Assembly: GCF_049060325.1 (NCBI RefSeq)
Contig: NZ_JBMGPW010000001.1
Span: 462,393-526,392 of the forward strand
DNA length: 64,000 nt
Reading direction: 5' to 3'
Source: Vescimonas sanitatis
Lineage (GTDB): Bacteria > Bacillota > Clostridia > Oscillospirales > Oscillospiraceae
The position numbers and the translations under genes are program-made. Below, piece by piece: positions 6,878 through 13,886 of the stretch. Under the pieces are notes generated by a model. The model saw nothing but the letters and a program-made list of their open reading frames with translations. It did not search any database and was not told the DNA's origin. The number at the start of each line of letters is the position of its first letter. The stretch's first letter is position 1.

Positions 6878-7433
6878 GTACCAGACCTGCGCCCATTCCG
6901 CCCCATGGCAGCCACCCATCCCGCTGGATGATGAGGAAAAGGGCTACCCCGTGGGCCGTTTCTGCAAGCACGCCTGCCGCAGTATGGCGGTCATCCGTGA
7001 CCCGGCAGTCTGCGAGAGCTGCACGCAGTACACAGACCCCACCAAGCTCATCACCATCAACACTGGGGACTACCATGCAGACATCTATTTTGACCGGCTG
7101 GAGGACATGCCCCTCTCCAACATCCGCAAGGTTTTCAAGCTACTCCTGGCGGACCCGTGGAGCAATGAGGGAGCCATCCGTCAGATGACCCTCTACCTGG
7201 ATGCCGCCGTGATTGAAAGCAAAGAGGCCTGGAAACAGGCCAGTATTGAGTATCAGAACGGCTGGCGCAATGTGTTCAATAAGAAAAGCCGCCTAAAAGA
7301 GGACCGCCAAAAGCTCCGGGAAAACAACCGGCTGACCGCTGCCGTAAAGCGGAGCAAAGCCCGGCATGAGCGCTGGGTGAAACTTCAAACCTGCTGGGCT
7401 GAGGCCCAGCCTGATGCAAACACCAGAGTGTAA
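6870..7433 (+). CDS. Phage protein of unknown function with N-terminal Cys cluster
   Basis: 187 residues from ATG 6870, overlapping the DUF2800 stop by 8 bp. The first 60 residues contain several Cys/His (YQTCAHSA, FCKHACRSM, VCESCTQY) that could bind zinc. The rest is helical and basic, with KKSRLKEDRQKLRENNRL forming a likely coiled coil. It lies in the replication operon between the nuclease-like and SSB-like genes. I do not recognise a family. Confidence 0.6.
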   Translation: MSKYQTCAHSAPWQPPIPLDDEEKGYPVGRFCKHACRSMAVIRDPAVCESCTQYTDPTKLITINTGDYHADIYFDRLEDMPLSNIRKVFKLLLADPWSNEGAIRQMTLYLDAAVIESKEAWKQASIEYQNGWRNVFNKKSRLKEDRQKLRENNRLTAAVKRSKARHERWVKLQTCWAEAQPDANTRV

Positions 7434-7460
7434 TTTAACTGTAAAGGAGATCAAAAGATT

Positions 7461-8156
7461 ATGTATCAGAATGATGCCATGAAAGTCCTGACTGGTGAGG
7501 TCCGCCTCTCCTATGCCAACCTGACCACCCCCAGAGCCGCCCAGCAGGGCGGTGAGCCCAAGTATTCCGTCACCCTGCTCATTCCCAAGAGCGATGCCGC
7601 CACCAAGGCTGACATTGACGCTGCCATCCAGGCCGCCGCCAGTGATGCCCTGGCCAAGGTGTGGAACGGTGCCCGCCCGCCCATGCTCAAGGTGCCCATC
7701 TACGATGGTGACGGCGTGCGGCCCTCTGGTGTGCCCTTTGGTGATGAGTGCAAGGGCCATTGGGTGATGACCGCCTCCACCAAGAACAAGCCCCAGGTGG
7801 TGGGCATCGACAACATCAACTGCGAACTGTCCCCGGCGGACATTTACAGCGGCATGTATGGCCGTGTCACCGTCCGTTTCTTCGGTTACTCCAACAGCGG
7901 CAACAAGGGCATTGGCTGTGGTCTGGGCAATGTTCTCAAGACCCGTGACGGGGAGCCCCTGAGCGGCCAGGCCTCCGCTGCCTCCGACTTCGCCGGGCTG
8001 GGCGGCACTCCTGCGGCCACTCCCACCTACGGTGCGGCGATGCCCGCCACCCCCGGTGCCTACGGTGTCCAGCCTGCGGCCCCCGCCGCCCCTGCTGCTC
8101 AGGTGCCCTGGGCTACCACCGGCGGCATCAACCCCATCACCGGCCAGCCCATGTAA
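7461..8156 (+). CDS. DUF2815 family single-stranded DNA-binding-like protein
   Basis: 231 residues, ATG 7461; aaaggag lies 12 nt upstream, and a second ATG at 7479 is also possible. The body (EVRLSYANLTTPRA, PKYSVTLLIPKSD, YGRVTVRFFGYSN) is the DUF2815 family, an OB-fold group related to the T7 gp2.5 type of phage SSB. The last 60 residues are Ala/Pro/Thr-rich and flexible, as in SSB tails, though without an acidic tip. It is placed between the DUF2800 nuclease-like protein and the family A DNA polymerase, fitting a replication role. Confidence 0.8.
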   Translation: MYQNDAMKVLTGEVRLSYANLTTPRAAQQGGEPKYSVTLLIPKSDAATKADIDAAIQAAASDALAKVWNGARPPMLKVPIYDGDGVRPSGVPFGDECKGHWVMTASTKNKPQVVGIDNINCELSPADIYSGMYGRVTVRFFGYSNSGNKGIGCGLGNVLKTRDGEPLSGQASAASDFAGLGGTPAATPTYGAAMPATPGAYGVQPAAPAAPAAQVPWATTGGINPITGQPM

Positions 8157-8168
8157 TTGGAGGACATC

Positions 8169-10157
8169 ATGCACCATCTCAGCATTGACCTTGAAACCTA
8201 TTCAAGCGTGCCGATTGCTAAGGCCGGGGCGCAAAAGTACATCTCCAGCCCGGACTTTGAAATCCTGCTCTTTGCGTACAGTGTGGATGGTGCGCCTGTT
8301 GAAATCATTGACCTGGCACGGGGGGAACGCCTCCCCCCGTGGCTGGTCCAGGTCATCACCTCCCCGGAGTACATCAAGCACGCATACAACGCCCCCTTTG
8401 AGTGGGGCTGCCTGTCCAAGTTTTTGGGCACCCTGCCGCCGGACCAATGGCGCTGCACCATGTTCCACGGCCTCTATTGTGGCTACACAGCAGGCCTGGA
8501 TGCCACTGGCAAGGCCCTGGGGCTTGCTGAGGACAAGCGCAAGCTCAACACCGGCAAGGCGCTCATCCGTTATTTTTGCGTCCCTTGCGCCCCTACAAAG
8601 GCCAATGGAGGCCGCACCCGCAACCTGCCCCAGCACGACACCGACAAGTGGGAGCTGTTCAAAGAATACTGCCGCCAGGATGTTGTGACTGAGATGGAGA
8701 TTGAGCGGCGGCTCTCTGCTTTCCCCGTGCCGGACTTCGTGCAAAAGCAATGGGAAACGGACCTCATCATCAATGCCCGTGGCGTGGCCGTGGACATGGA
8801 CCTGGTGAGCGGTGCCCTCTATCTGGGCAATGTGACCCGCCAAAACCTCACCCAGGAGGCCATGAAAATCTCCAAGCTGGACAACCCAAACAGCGTGGCA
8901 CAGCTCACGCAATGGCTCCAGGAGGCCATGGGAGAGGAGCTTGCGGACCTCCGCAAGGACACCGTGGCCCGCCTGCTGGGCAAGGAGGACAACAGCCCCC
9001 AGGTCCAGCGGATGCTTGAGATACGCCAAGAGCTGGGCAAGACCAGCACCAAAAAGTATGACGCTATTGAGGCCGCTGTGTGCCCAGATGGCCGTGTCCG
9101 TGGACTGCTCCAATTCTATGGAGCGAACAGGACGGGGCGCTGGGCAGGCCGCCTGGTGCAGGTCCAGAACTTGCCCCGCACTTATACAGAGCCGCTGCCG
9201 TTGGCCCGTGAGCTGGTGGAACACCGCAAGCTGGATGCCCTCCGGCTGATCTATGGCTCCGTGCCTGACACTCTCAGCCAGCTCATCCGCACCGCCTTTG
9301 TGGCCCCGGAGGGGCATGTCCTCATTGACGCTGACTTTTCGGCCATTGAGGCCCGTGTCATCTCCTGGCTGGCCGGTGAGCAATGGCGGCTGGAGGTGTT
9401 CCGCACCCACGGAAAAATCTATGAGGCCTCTGCCTCTCAGATGTTCGGCGTGCCCATTGAGCTCATCAAAAAGGGCAATCCAGAGTATGCACTCCGGCAA
9501 AAGGGCAAGGTGGCAGAGCTGGCCCTGGGCTACCAGGGCAGCACCGGCGCACTCATCAACATGGGAGCCTTGGACATGGGCATCCCGGAGGAGGACCTGC
9601 CGGACATCGTGAGCCGCTGGCGTGAGGCCAACAAGCGCATCCGTGACCTGTGGTATTCCATGGACAATGCCGCCGTGCAGGTCATCACCCAGGGCGGCAG
9701 TGTGGGCATCAATGGCCTGTTGCTGGCCCGTGAGTATGACTACAACCAGGGCACCGACTGTTTCACCATCCAGCTCCCCTCTGGCCGCAAGCTCTACTAT
9801 GTGAGCCCCGGCATTGGTGAAAACCAATGGGGCAACCCCTCTATCTCCTACATGGGCATGGACCAGAAAACCAAACGCTGGAAACGCATCGAAACCTACG
9901 GCGGCAAGTTGGTGGAAAACTGCGTCCAGGCCATTGCCCGTGACTGTCTGGCGGACACCATTGAACGCCTGGAGGCCGCTGGCCTGCCGGTGATTTTCCA
10001 CATCCATGATGAGGTGGTCATTGACATTGCCCCCTGGGCTGATGAAGACACCATGCTGGACACGGTGGTCAACATCATGCGCCAGCCCATCCCGTGGGCC
10101 ACTGATCTGCCGCTCAACGCTGATGGCTGGGTGGGCACATTCTTCAAGAAAGACTAA
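8169..10157 (+). CDS. Family A DNA polymerase
   Basis: 662 residues from ATG 8169 with ggaggacatc upstream. The N-terminal 3'-5' exonuclease domain opens with LSIDLETYSS and its DxE pair. Polymerase motifs are all present: motif A LIDADFSAIEARVISWLAG (about residue 385), motif B QKGKVAELALGYQGS (about 445) and motif C HIHDEVVIDI (about 611). There is no 5'-nuclease domain, as usual for phage PolA-type enzymes. It is the replicative polymerase of the phage, working with the VapE-type helicase-primase (13887) and SSB-like protein. The length is normal for the group. Confidence 0.95.
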   Translation: MHHLSIDLETYSSVPIAKAGAQKYISSPDFEILLFAYSVDGAPVEIIDLARGERLPPWLVQVITSPEYIKHAYNAPFEWGCLSKFLGTLPPDQWRCTMFHGLYCGYTAGLDATGKALGLAEDKRKLNTGKALIRYFCVPCAPTKANGGRTRNLPQHDTDKWELFKEYCRQDVVTEMEIERRLSAFPVPDFVQKQWETDLIINARGVAVDMDLVSGALYLGNVTRQNLTQEAMKISKLDNPNSVAQLTQWLQEAMGEELADLRKDTVARLLGKEDNSPQVQRMLEIRQELGKTSTKKYDAIEAAVCPDGRVRGLLQFYGANRTGRWAGRLVQVQNLPRTYTEPLPLARELVEHRKLDALRLIYGSVPDTLSQLIRTAFVAPEGHVLIDADFSAIEARVISWLAGEQWRLEVFRTHGKIYEASASQMFGVPIELIKKGNPEYALRQKGKVAELALGYQGSTGALINMGALDMGIPEEDLPDIVSRWREANKRIRDLWYSMDNAAVQVITQGGSVGINGLLLAREYDYNQGTDCFTIQLPSGRKLYYVSPGIGENQWGNPSISYMGMDQKTKRWKRIETYGGKLVENCVQAIARDCLADTIERLEAAGLPVIFHIHDEVVIDIAPWADEDTMLDTVVNIMRQPIPWATDLPLNADGWVGTFFKKD

Positions 10158-10167
10158 ATAACTGACG

Positions 10168-10202
10168 AGCCCCCCCCCCCGCTACCAATGCGGTGGTGGG
10201 CT
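10168..10202 (+). promoter_or_regulatory. C11 tract and hairpin upstream of the methyltransferase
   Basis: Eleven consecutive C (10170-10180) can pair with the G/T-rich arm 10190-10202 ending just before the ribosome site (gaggagg, 10203-10209). A similar C8 tract and G-rich arm lies at 10894-10920 before the next gene. It may shape translation starts or be a weak terminator; length change of the C tract would alter the stem. Confidence 0.4.
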
Positions 10203-10215
10203 GAGGAGGGCTTTT

Positions 10216-10887
10216 ATGCAAATCCTTGTTGCCTGCGAGGAAAGCCAGGCGGTCACCATAGCTTTGAGAAAGCTGGGCCATGAGGCATACAGTTGTGACC
10301 TCATCCCATGCTCCGGCGGCCACCCTGAGTGGCACATCCAGCAAGATGTGCTCCCTCTGCTCAACGGCTACTGCTTTTTCAAGACCTGTGACGGCTCCGC
10401 ACATTATGTGCTGGGGCGGTGGGACATGCTCATTGCTTTCCCACCCTGCACCTATCTTTCCAATGCCGGGGCCTGCCGCCTATATCCTCAAAAGGGGCAG
10501 CTTGACCTGGAGCGCTACCAAAAAGGGCTGGAGGGCAAGGCCTTTTTTATGAGGTTTCTGACCGCAGAGTGTCCCAGAATTGCCGTTGAAAATCCAGTGT
10601 CAAGCAAGGTTTTCCAAATGCCGCCCCATTCCCAAGAAATCCAGCCCTGGCAGTTTGGCCACCCCGTCACTAAAAAGACCCGCTTGTGGTTGATCGGACT
10701 GCCCCTTTTGGTGCCCACAGACATTGTGGAGCCGCAAGGCCCCTATGTTCCTGCTGGCACGGGACGGAAAGACAAGAGCAAGTATGGGGCCGCCAAGCGT
10801 GGCCAAGATGCTATCAACAGGGCCAAGACTTTCCCCGGCGTGGCCGCCGCAATGGCGGAACAATGGGCCAGGCCCGTGACCACTTAA
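10216..10887 (+). CDS. DNA cytosine methyltransferase-like protein
   Basis: 223 residues, ATG 10216 after gaggagg. It opens with ILVACEESQAVTIALRKLG (SAM-binding strand-loop) and continues DLIPCSGGHPEWHIQQDV. Cytosine-methyltransferase motif IV is seen as AFPPCTYLSNAG and motif VI as AVENPVSS. It is much shorter than bacterial C5 methylases and lacks a clear target-recognition domain, as is typical of this phage family. It probably modifies phage DNA against host restriction; the base modified is not shown by the sequence alone. Confidence 0.75.
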   Translation: MQILVACEESQAVTIALRKLGHEAYSCDLIPCSGGHPEWHIQQDVLPLLNGYCFFKTCDGSAHYVLGRWDMLIAFPPCTYLSNAGACRLYPQKGQLDLERYQKGLEGKAFFMRFLTAECPRIAVENPVSSKVFQMPPHSQEIQPWQFGHPVTKKTRLWLIGLPLLVPTDIVEPQGPYVPAGTGRKDKSKYGAAKRGQDAINRAKTFPGVAAAMAEQWARPVTT

Positions 10888-10935
10888 TAATCAGCCCCCC
10901 CCGCTGTTTGCGGAGGAAGGGCATGGGAGGCACAC

Positions 10936-11649
10936 ATGAAATACATTGCATCGTGCTCCTTTGGCAAGGACAGCCTGGCCATGGTGCTCATGCTCATAGA
11001 GCGTGACCTGCCGCTGGATGAGGTGGTCTTTTATGACACCGGGATGGAGTTTCAAGCCATCTATGACCTGCGGGATGCTATGCTCCCGATATTCCAGCGG
11101 CACGGCATCAAATACACAACGCTATACCCAGACAACCCTTTTCTCTATGACATGCTGGAGCGCCCCGTCAAGGGCCGTGAGCGGCGTGGATATGGCTGGT
11201 GCGGCGGTCTATGTCGCTGGGGCACCACCTGCAAGCTGCGGACCATTGACCAGTATGCGGAGCACCAGGGCGCAAAGGTCTATGTGGGCATCGCCGCAGA
11301 TGAAACGCCAAGGCTCCAGAAAGAACGCAAGCCCTATAAGCTCTTTCCGCTTGCGGAGTTTGGCATGACTGAGGCGGACTGCCTGCAATATTGCTACTCT
11401 GCCGGATATTTCTGGCTGGAGGGCTCCATCCGGCTCTATGACATCTTGGACCGTGTTTCCTGCTGGTGTTGCTGCAACAAAAACCTCAAGGAGCTCAGAA
11501 ACATCCGCCGGTATCTCCCGGAGTATTGGGAAAAGCTGAAACACCTACAAGCCCAGTTGGAGCGCCCCATGAAAGGCTTTTACAAAGGCCAGCCCCGTGG
11601 CGTATTTGAACTGGATGAACGCTTTGCAAGAGAGGACCGTGACACATGA
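10936..11649 (+). CDS. PAPS reductase-like PP-loop (adenine nucleotide alpha hydrolase) protein
   Basis: 237 residues, ATG 10936 with gggagg upstream. The PP-loop is clear: IASCSFGKDSLAMVLM at the N-terminus. Cys-rich segments follow (GYGWCGGLCRWGTTCK, and DRVSCWCCCNKNLKELR), which could hold an Fe-S cluster. Family members activate substrates with ATP and transfer sulfur, as in PAPS reductase or DndC. In phages next to methyltransferases the substrate is unknown; sulfur-containing DNA or tRNA modification is a reasonable guess. It overlaps thyX by 4 bp. Confidence 0.75.
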   Translation: MKYIASCSFGKDSLAMVLMLIERDLPLDEVVFYDTGMEFQAIYDLRDAMLPIFQRHGIKYTTLYPDNPFLYDMLERPVKGRERRGYGWCGGLCRWGTTCKLRTIDQYAEHQGAKVYVGIAADETPRLQKERKPYKLFPLAEFGMTEADCLQYCYSAGYFWLEGSIRLYDILDRVSCWCCCNKNLKELRNIRRYLPEYWEKLKHLQAQLERPMKGFYKGQPRGVFELDERFAREDRDT

Positions 11650-12287
11650 AAATCATTAACCCCTATACCGAAATCCTCACCCCGCTGGATGGCCAGGCCA
11701 TCCTCCAGCACATTGAGCTGTGCGGGCGGGTCTGCTACAAGTCTGAGGACAAAATCACCGACACCAGCGCCGCCAAGTTTGTGGCGGGCATCATCAAGCG
11801 TGGCCATGAGGCCGTCCTGGAACACTTTGACATCACCGTCAAGTTTGTGTGTGACCGGGGCGTGTCCCATGAAATTGTCCGGCATCGCATGGCCTCCTAC
11901 TGCCAGGAGAGCACCCGCTACTGCAACTATTCCAAGGAGGGCTTTGGCGGTGAAATCACCGTCATCCGCCCCTTTTACCTGGTGGAGGGCACTGAGGGCT
12001 GGCAGTATTGGAAAGAGGCTTGCTGGACCGCAGAGCGCCGCTACTTCGAGCTGCTTAATTGGGGCTGCACCCCGCAAGAGGCCCGTGCTGTCCTGCCCAC
12101 CAGCCTCAAGACTGAGGTGGTGATGACGGCCAATCTGCGGGAATGGCGGCATTTCTTCAAGCTGCGGACCGCCCCGGCGGCGCACCCGCAGATGCGTGAG
12201 GTGGCCATCCCGCTGCTCCACCAGATGCGCTCCCAGGTGCCGGTCATCTTCGATGATATTGAGGAGGCCGCCCATGAAACTGTGTGA
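11646..12287 (+). CDS. thyX: Flavin-dependent thymidylate synthase
   Basis: 213 residues, ATG 11646 overlapping the previous stop (ATGA). The ThyX signature RHRxxSxxxxSxR is present as RHRMASYCQESTRY, preceded by GHEAVLEHFDITVKFVCDRG and followed by NLREWRHFFKLR with the conserved Arg/His of the active site. It makes dTMP from dUMP using methylene-tetrahydrofolate and FAD. It supplies thymidine nucleotides for phage replication and sits in a nucleotide-metabolism group with a MazG-like protein. Length is normal. Confidence 0.95.
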   Translation: MKIINPYTEILTPLDGQAILQHIELCGRVCYKSEDKITDTSAAKFVAGIIKRGHEAVLEHFDITVKFVCDRGVSHEIVRHRMASYCQESTRYCNYSKEGFGGEITVIRPFYLVEGTEGWQYWKEACWTAERRYFELLNWGCTPQEARAVLPTSLKTEVVMTANLREWRHFFKLRTAPAAHPQMREVAIPLLHQMRSQVPVIFDDIEEAAHETV

Positions 12288-12513
12288 CCGCTGCCCCCAG
12301 GCTGGCTCTTGCCTGTTGAACTATCTGGGCAAGGCTTGCCACAAGCTCCGTATGCAGGAGTGCCCAGAGGTGGTCCCCACCACGCTGGAGCTCATGCACA
12401 ACATGGACGCTGAGGAACTGGCCGCTTTCCTCTCCAAGACCTTTTGCCAGTCCCTTGGAAAAACGCAACTTTTGGAATGGCTCAATAAGGAGGTGCCCAA
12501 TGAAACGCTCTGA
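12274..12513 (+). CDS. Small Cys-rich phage protein
   Basis: 79 residues from ATG 12274, overlapping thyX by 14 bp, with gaggaggcc upstream. The N-terminal half CDRCPQAGSCL...ACHKLRMQECP has four or more cysteines and a His that could bind zinc. The C-terminal half is helical and acidic. Function unknown. Confidence 0.6.
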   Translation: MKLCDRCPQAGSCLLNYLGKACHKLRMQECPEVVPTTLELMHNMDAEELAAFLSKTFCQSLGKTQLLEWLNKEVPNETL

Positions 12514-12838
12514 GATTTTGGAGGCCGCCCGCCGCTGTGTCTGCGGTGAGCGTGAGCAGGACTATGGCACGCCGGAGAATAACTTTGAAACCATCGGCCT
12601 GCTCTGGGGTGTCTACCTCAGAGCGGCGCACCCGGAGTATGCCAAGGTCATGCCCATCAACGGCATCACGGCCAAGGATGCCGGCACTATGCTGGCCCTG
12701 CTCAAGGTGGCCCGCATCGCCACCGGCTCCAGCCCTGACAGCTTTATTGATCTGGCGGGCTATGCGGCCTGCGCCGGTGAAATCGTGACAGAAAGGAGCT
12801 GCCCCTATGAAAAAGCGGAAACCCAGACCCAGGAGTGA
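12500..12838 (+). CDS. DUF6378 family phage protein
   Basis: 112 residues from ATG 12500 (aaggaggtg upstream), overlapping the previous gene by 14 bp. The sequence RSEILEAARRCVCGEREQDYG, then NFETIGLLWGVYL, and DAGTMLALLKVARIATG, matches the DUF6378 family common in phage and prophage genomes. The helical pattern with paired acidic residues resembles all-alpha NTP pyrophosphatases, but catalysis is not established. Confidence 0.7.
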   Translation: MKRSEILEAARRCVCGEREQDYGTPENNFETIGLLWGVYLRAAHPEYAKVMPINGITAKDAGTMLALLKVARIATGSSPDSFIDLAGYAACAGEIVTERSCPYEKAETQTQE

Positions 12839-12998
12839 AAAGCCCCGAATGTGTGACCCTGGCATGTGTGACTGCTGCCAGTACATTGGTGAGGGTGACT
12901 TCATCTGTGACAAAGGCCCCGGCCAGCCGGTCCTTGTGGTTGAGGACTGGCAGCCCAATGAGAACGCCGGGCGCTGCCGGAGGGACACAAAGCGATGA
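12807..12998 (+). CDS. Small Cys-rich protein
   Basis: 63 residues from ATG 12807 with gaaaggag upstream, overlapping the previous gene by 32 bp. A basic start (KKRKPRPRSEKPR) is followed by CDPGMCDCCQYIGEGDFICD, with five cysteines, and a terminal GRCRRDTKR. Probable zinc-binding protein of unknown role. Confidence 0.55.
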   Translation: MKKRKPRPRSEKPRMCDPGMCDCCQYIGEGDFICDKGPGQPVLVVEDWQPNENAGRCRRDTKR

Positions 12999-13402
12999 AC
13001 AGAAAAGAGCGGCGAAACCTGCAACGCCAAGGTGTGCAGGTGCCCAAAGACCCCACACTCAACATCAAGCTCTCCGCTCTGGGCAAGTCCATAATGACCC
13101 CGGAGATGCAGATGGCCATGATGCACGAAATCAACCAGCAGTGCCTTGAGAAAGATGACTTGCTGGCTCTGGATGTGGACTGCATGGTGCTCTGGACACT
13201 GCACCGGCACCTGGGCTTTGGGGTCAAGCGGCTCCATGACTTCTATCTGGCGATGGCCGCAGAACACCGCCGGATGCGTGACTTTTATGAAATGGATGAC
13301 CTGTACCCGGAACGGCTCAAGCTCAAGGAGCTGGGTGCAGATGTCGAACAATGGCAAAAGGAGGTGCTGGCCAATGAGCCCAAAACCCTGGGAAAACGCT
13401 GA
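12995..13402 (+). CDS. Helical phage protein, unknown function
   Basis: 135 residues from ATG 12995, overlapping the previous stop by 4 bp. A basic N-terminus (NRKERRNLQRQGVQVPKDP) resembles the start of many small phage proteins; the rest is helical with LHRHLGFGVKRLHDFYLAM near the middle. Similar proteins sit in early operons of Firmicute phages. I cannot assign a role. Confidence 0.6.
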   Translation: MNRKERRNLQRQGVQVPKDPTLNIKLSALGKSIMTPEMQMAMMHEINQQCLEKDDLLALDVDCMVLWTLHRHLGFGVKRLHDFYLAMAAEHRRMRDFYEMDDLYPERLKLKELGADVEQWQKEVLANEPKTLGKR

Positions 13403-13586
13403 GGGCTACGCAGACCCAACGGCATACAACGCCATCAAGAAAGTGTCCGCAGAGGGGCATGAGGCGCTGGATGCCAAGGTCAACACTCTCATCAAGGTCC
13501 TCAAGTTTATCATTGCGGAAAGCGGCTTTGAGCTGGCGGCCCGCATTGAGCTCCGGGACCGCAAGACAGGGAGGTTTTTTAGATGA
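13374..13586 (+). CDS. Small phage protein, unknown function
   Basis: 70 residues from ATG 13374 with aaaaggaggtg upstream, overlapping the previous gene by 29 bp. It begins SPKPWENAEGYADPTAYNAI, a pattern common in early operons of Clostridia phages. A helical stretch and a basic tail (RDRKTGRFFR) follow. Function unknown. Confidence 0.6.
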   Translation: MSPKPWENAEGYADPTAYNAIKKVSAEGHEALDAKVNTLIKVLKFIIAESGFELAARIELRDRKTGRFFR

Positions 13587-13876
13587 CCAAATGCGAAACG
13601 GCAATCTGCCAGCTTGCGGTGAATGTCTATGGCAAGACCAGCCAGTGCACGGTCTGCATGGAGGAGATGGCAGAGCTCACCAAGGAGCTCTCCAAAAACC
13701 TCCGTGGCCAGGACAACGCCGCCCACATCGCTGAGGAGATCGCTGATGTTGAAATCATGCTGGAACAGCTCAAGCTCATGTTTAGCATCCGTGATGAGGT
13801 GACCCAGCAGCGCACCGTCAAGCTCCAGCGGCTTGACAACCGCATTTCTCAATCCCTGATACATCCGAAACCGTGA
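13583..13876 (+). CDS. MazG-like nucleotide pyrophosphohydrolase
   Basis: 97 residues, overlapping the previous stop by 4 bp. The all-alpha NTP pyrophosphohydrolase motif is seen as MEEMAELTKELSKNL and, one helix later, IAEEIADVEIMLEQL, giving the EExxE and ExxD metal-binding set. Such proteins hydrolyse NTPs or dNTPs and act on nucleotide pools or alarmones during infection. It fits with the nearby ThyX. Short length is normal for phage members. Confidence 0.75.
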   Translation: MTKCETAICQLAVNVYGKTSQCTVCMEEMAELTKELSKNLRGQDNAAHIAEEIADVEIMLEQLKLMFSIRDEVTQQRTVKLQRLDNRISQSLIHPKP

Positions 13877-13886
13877 GGTGTGACCC

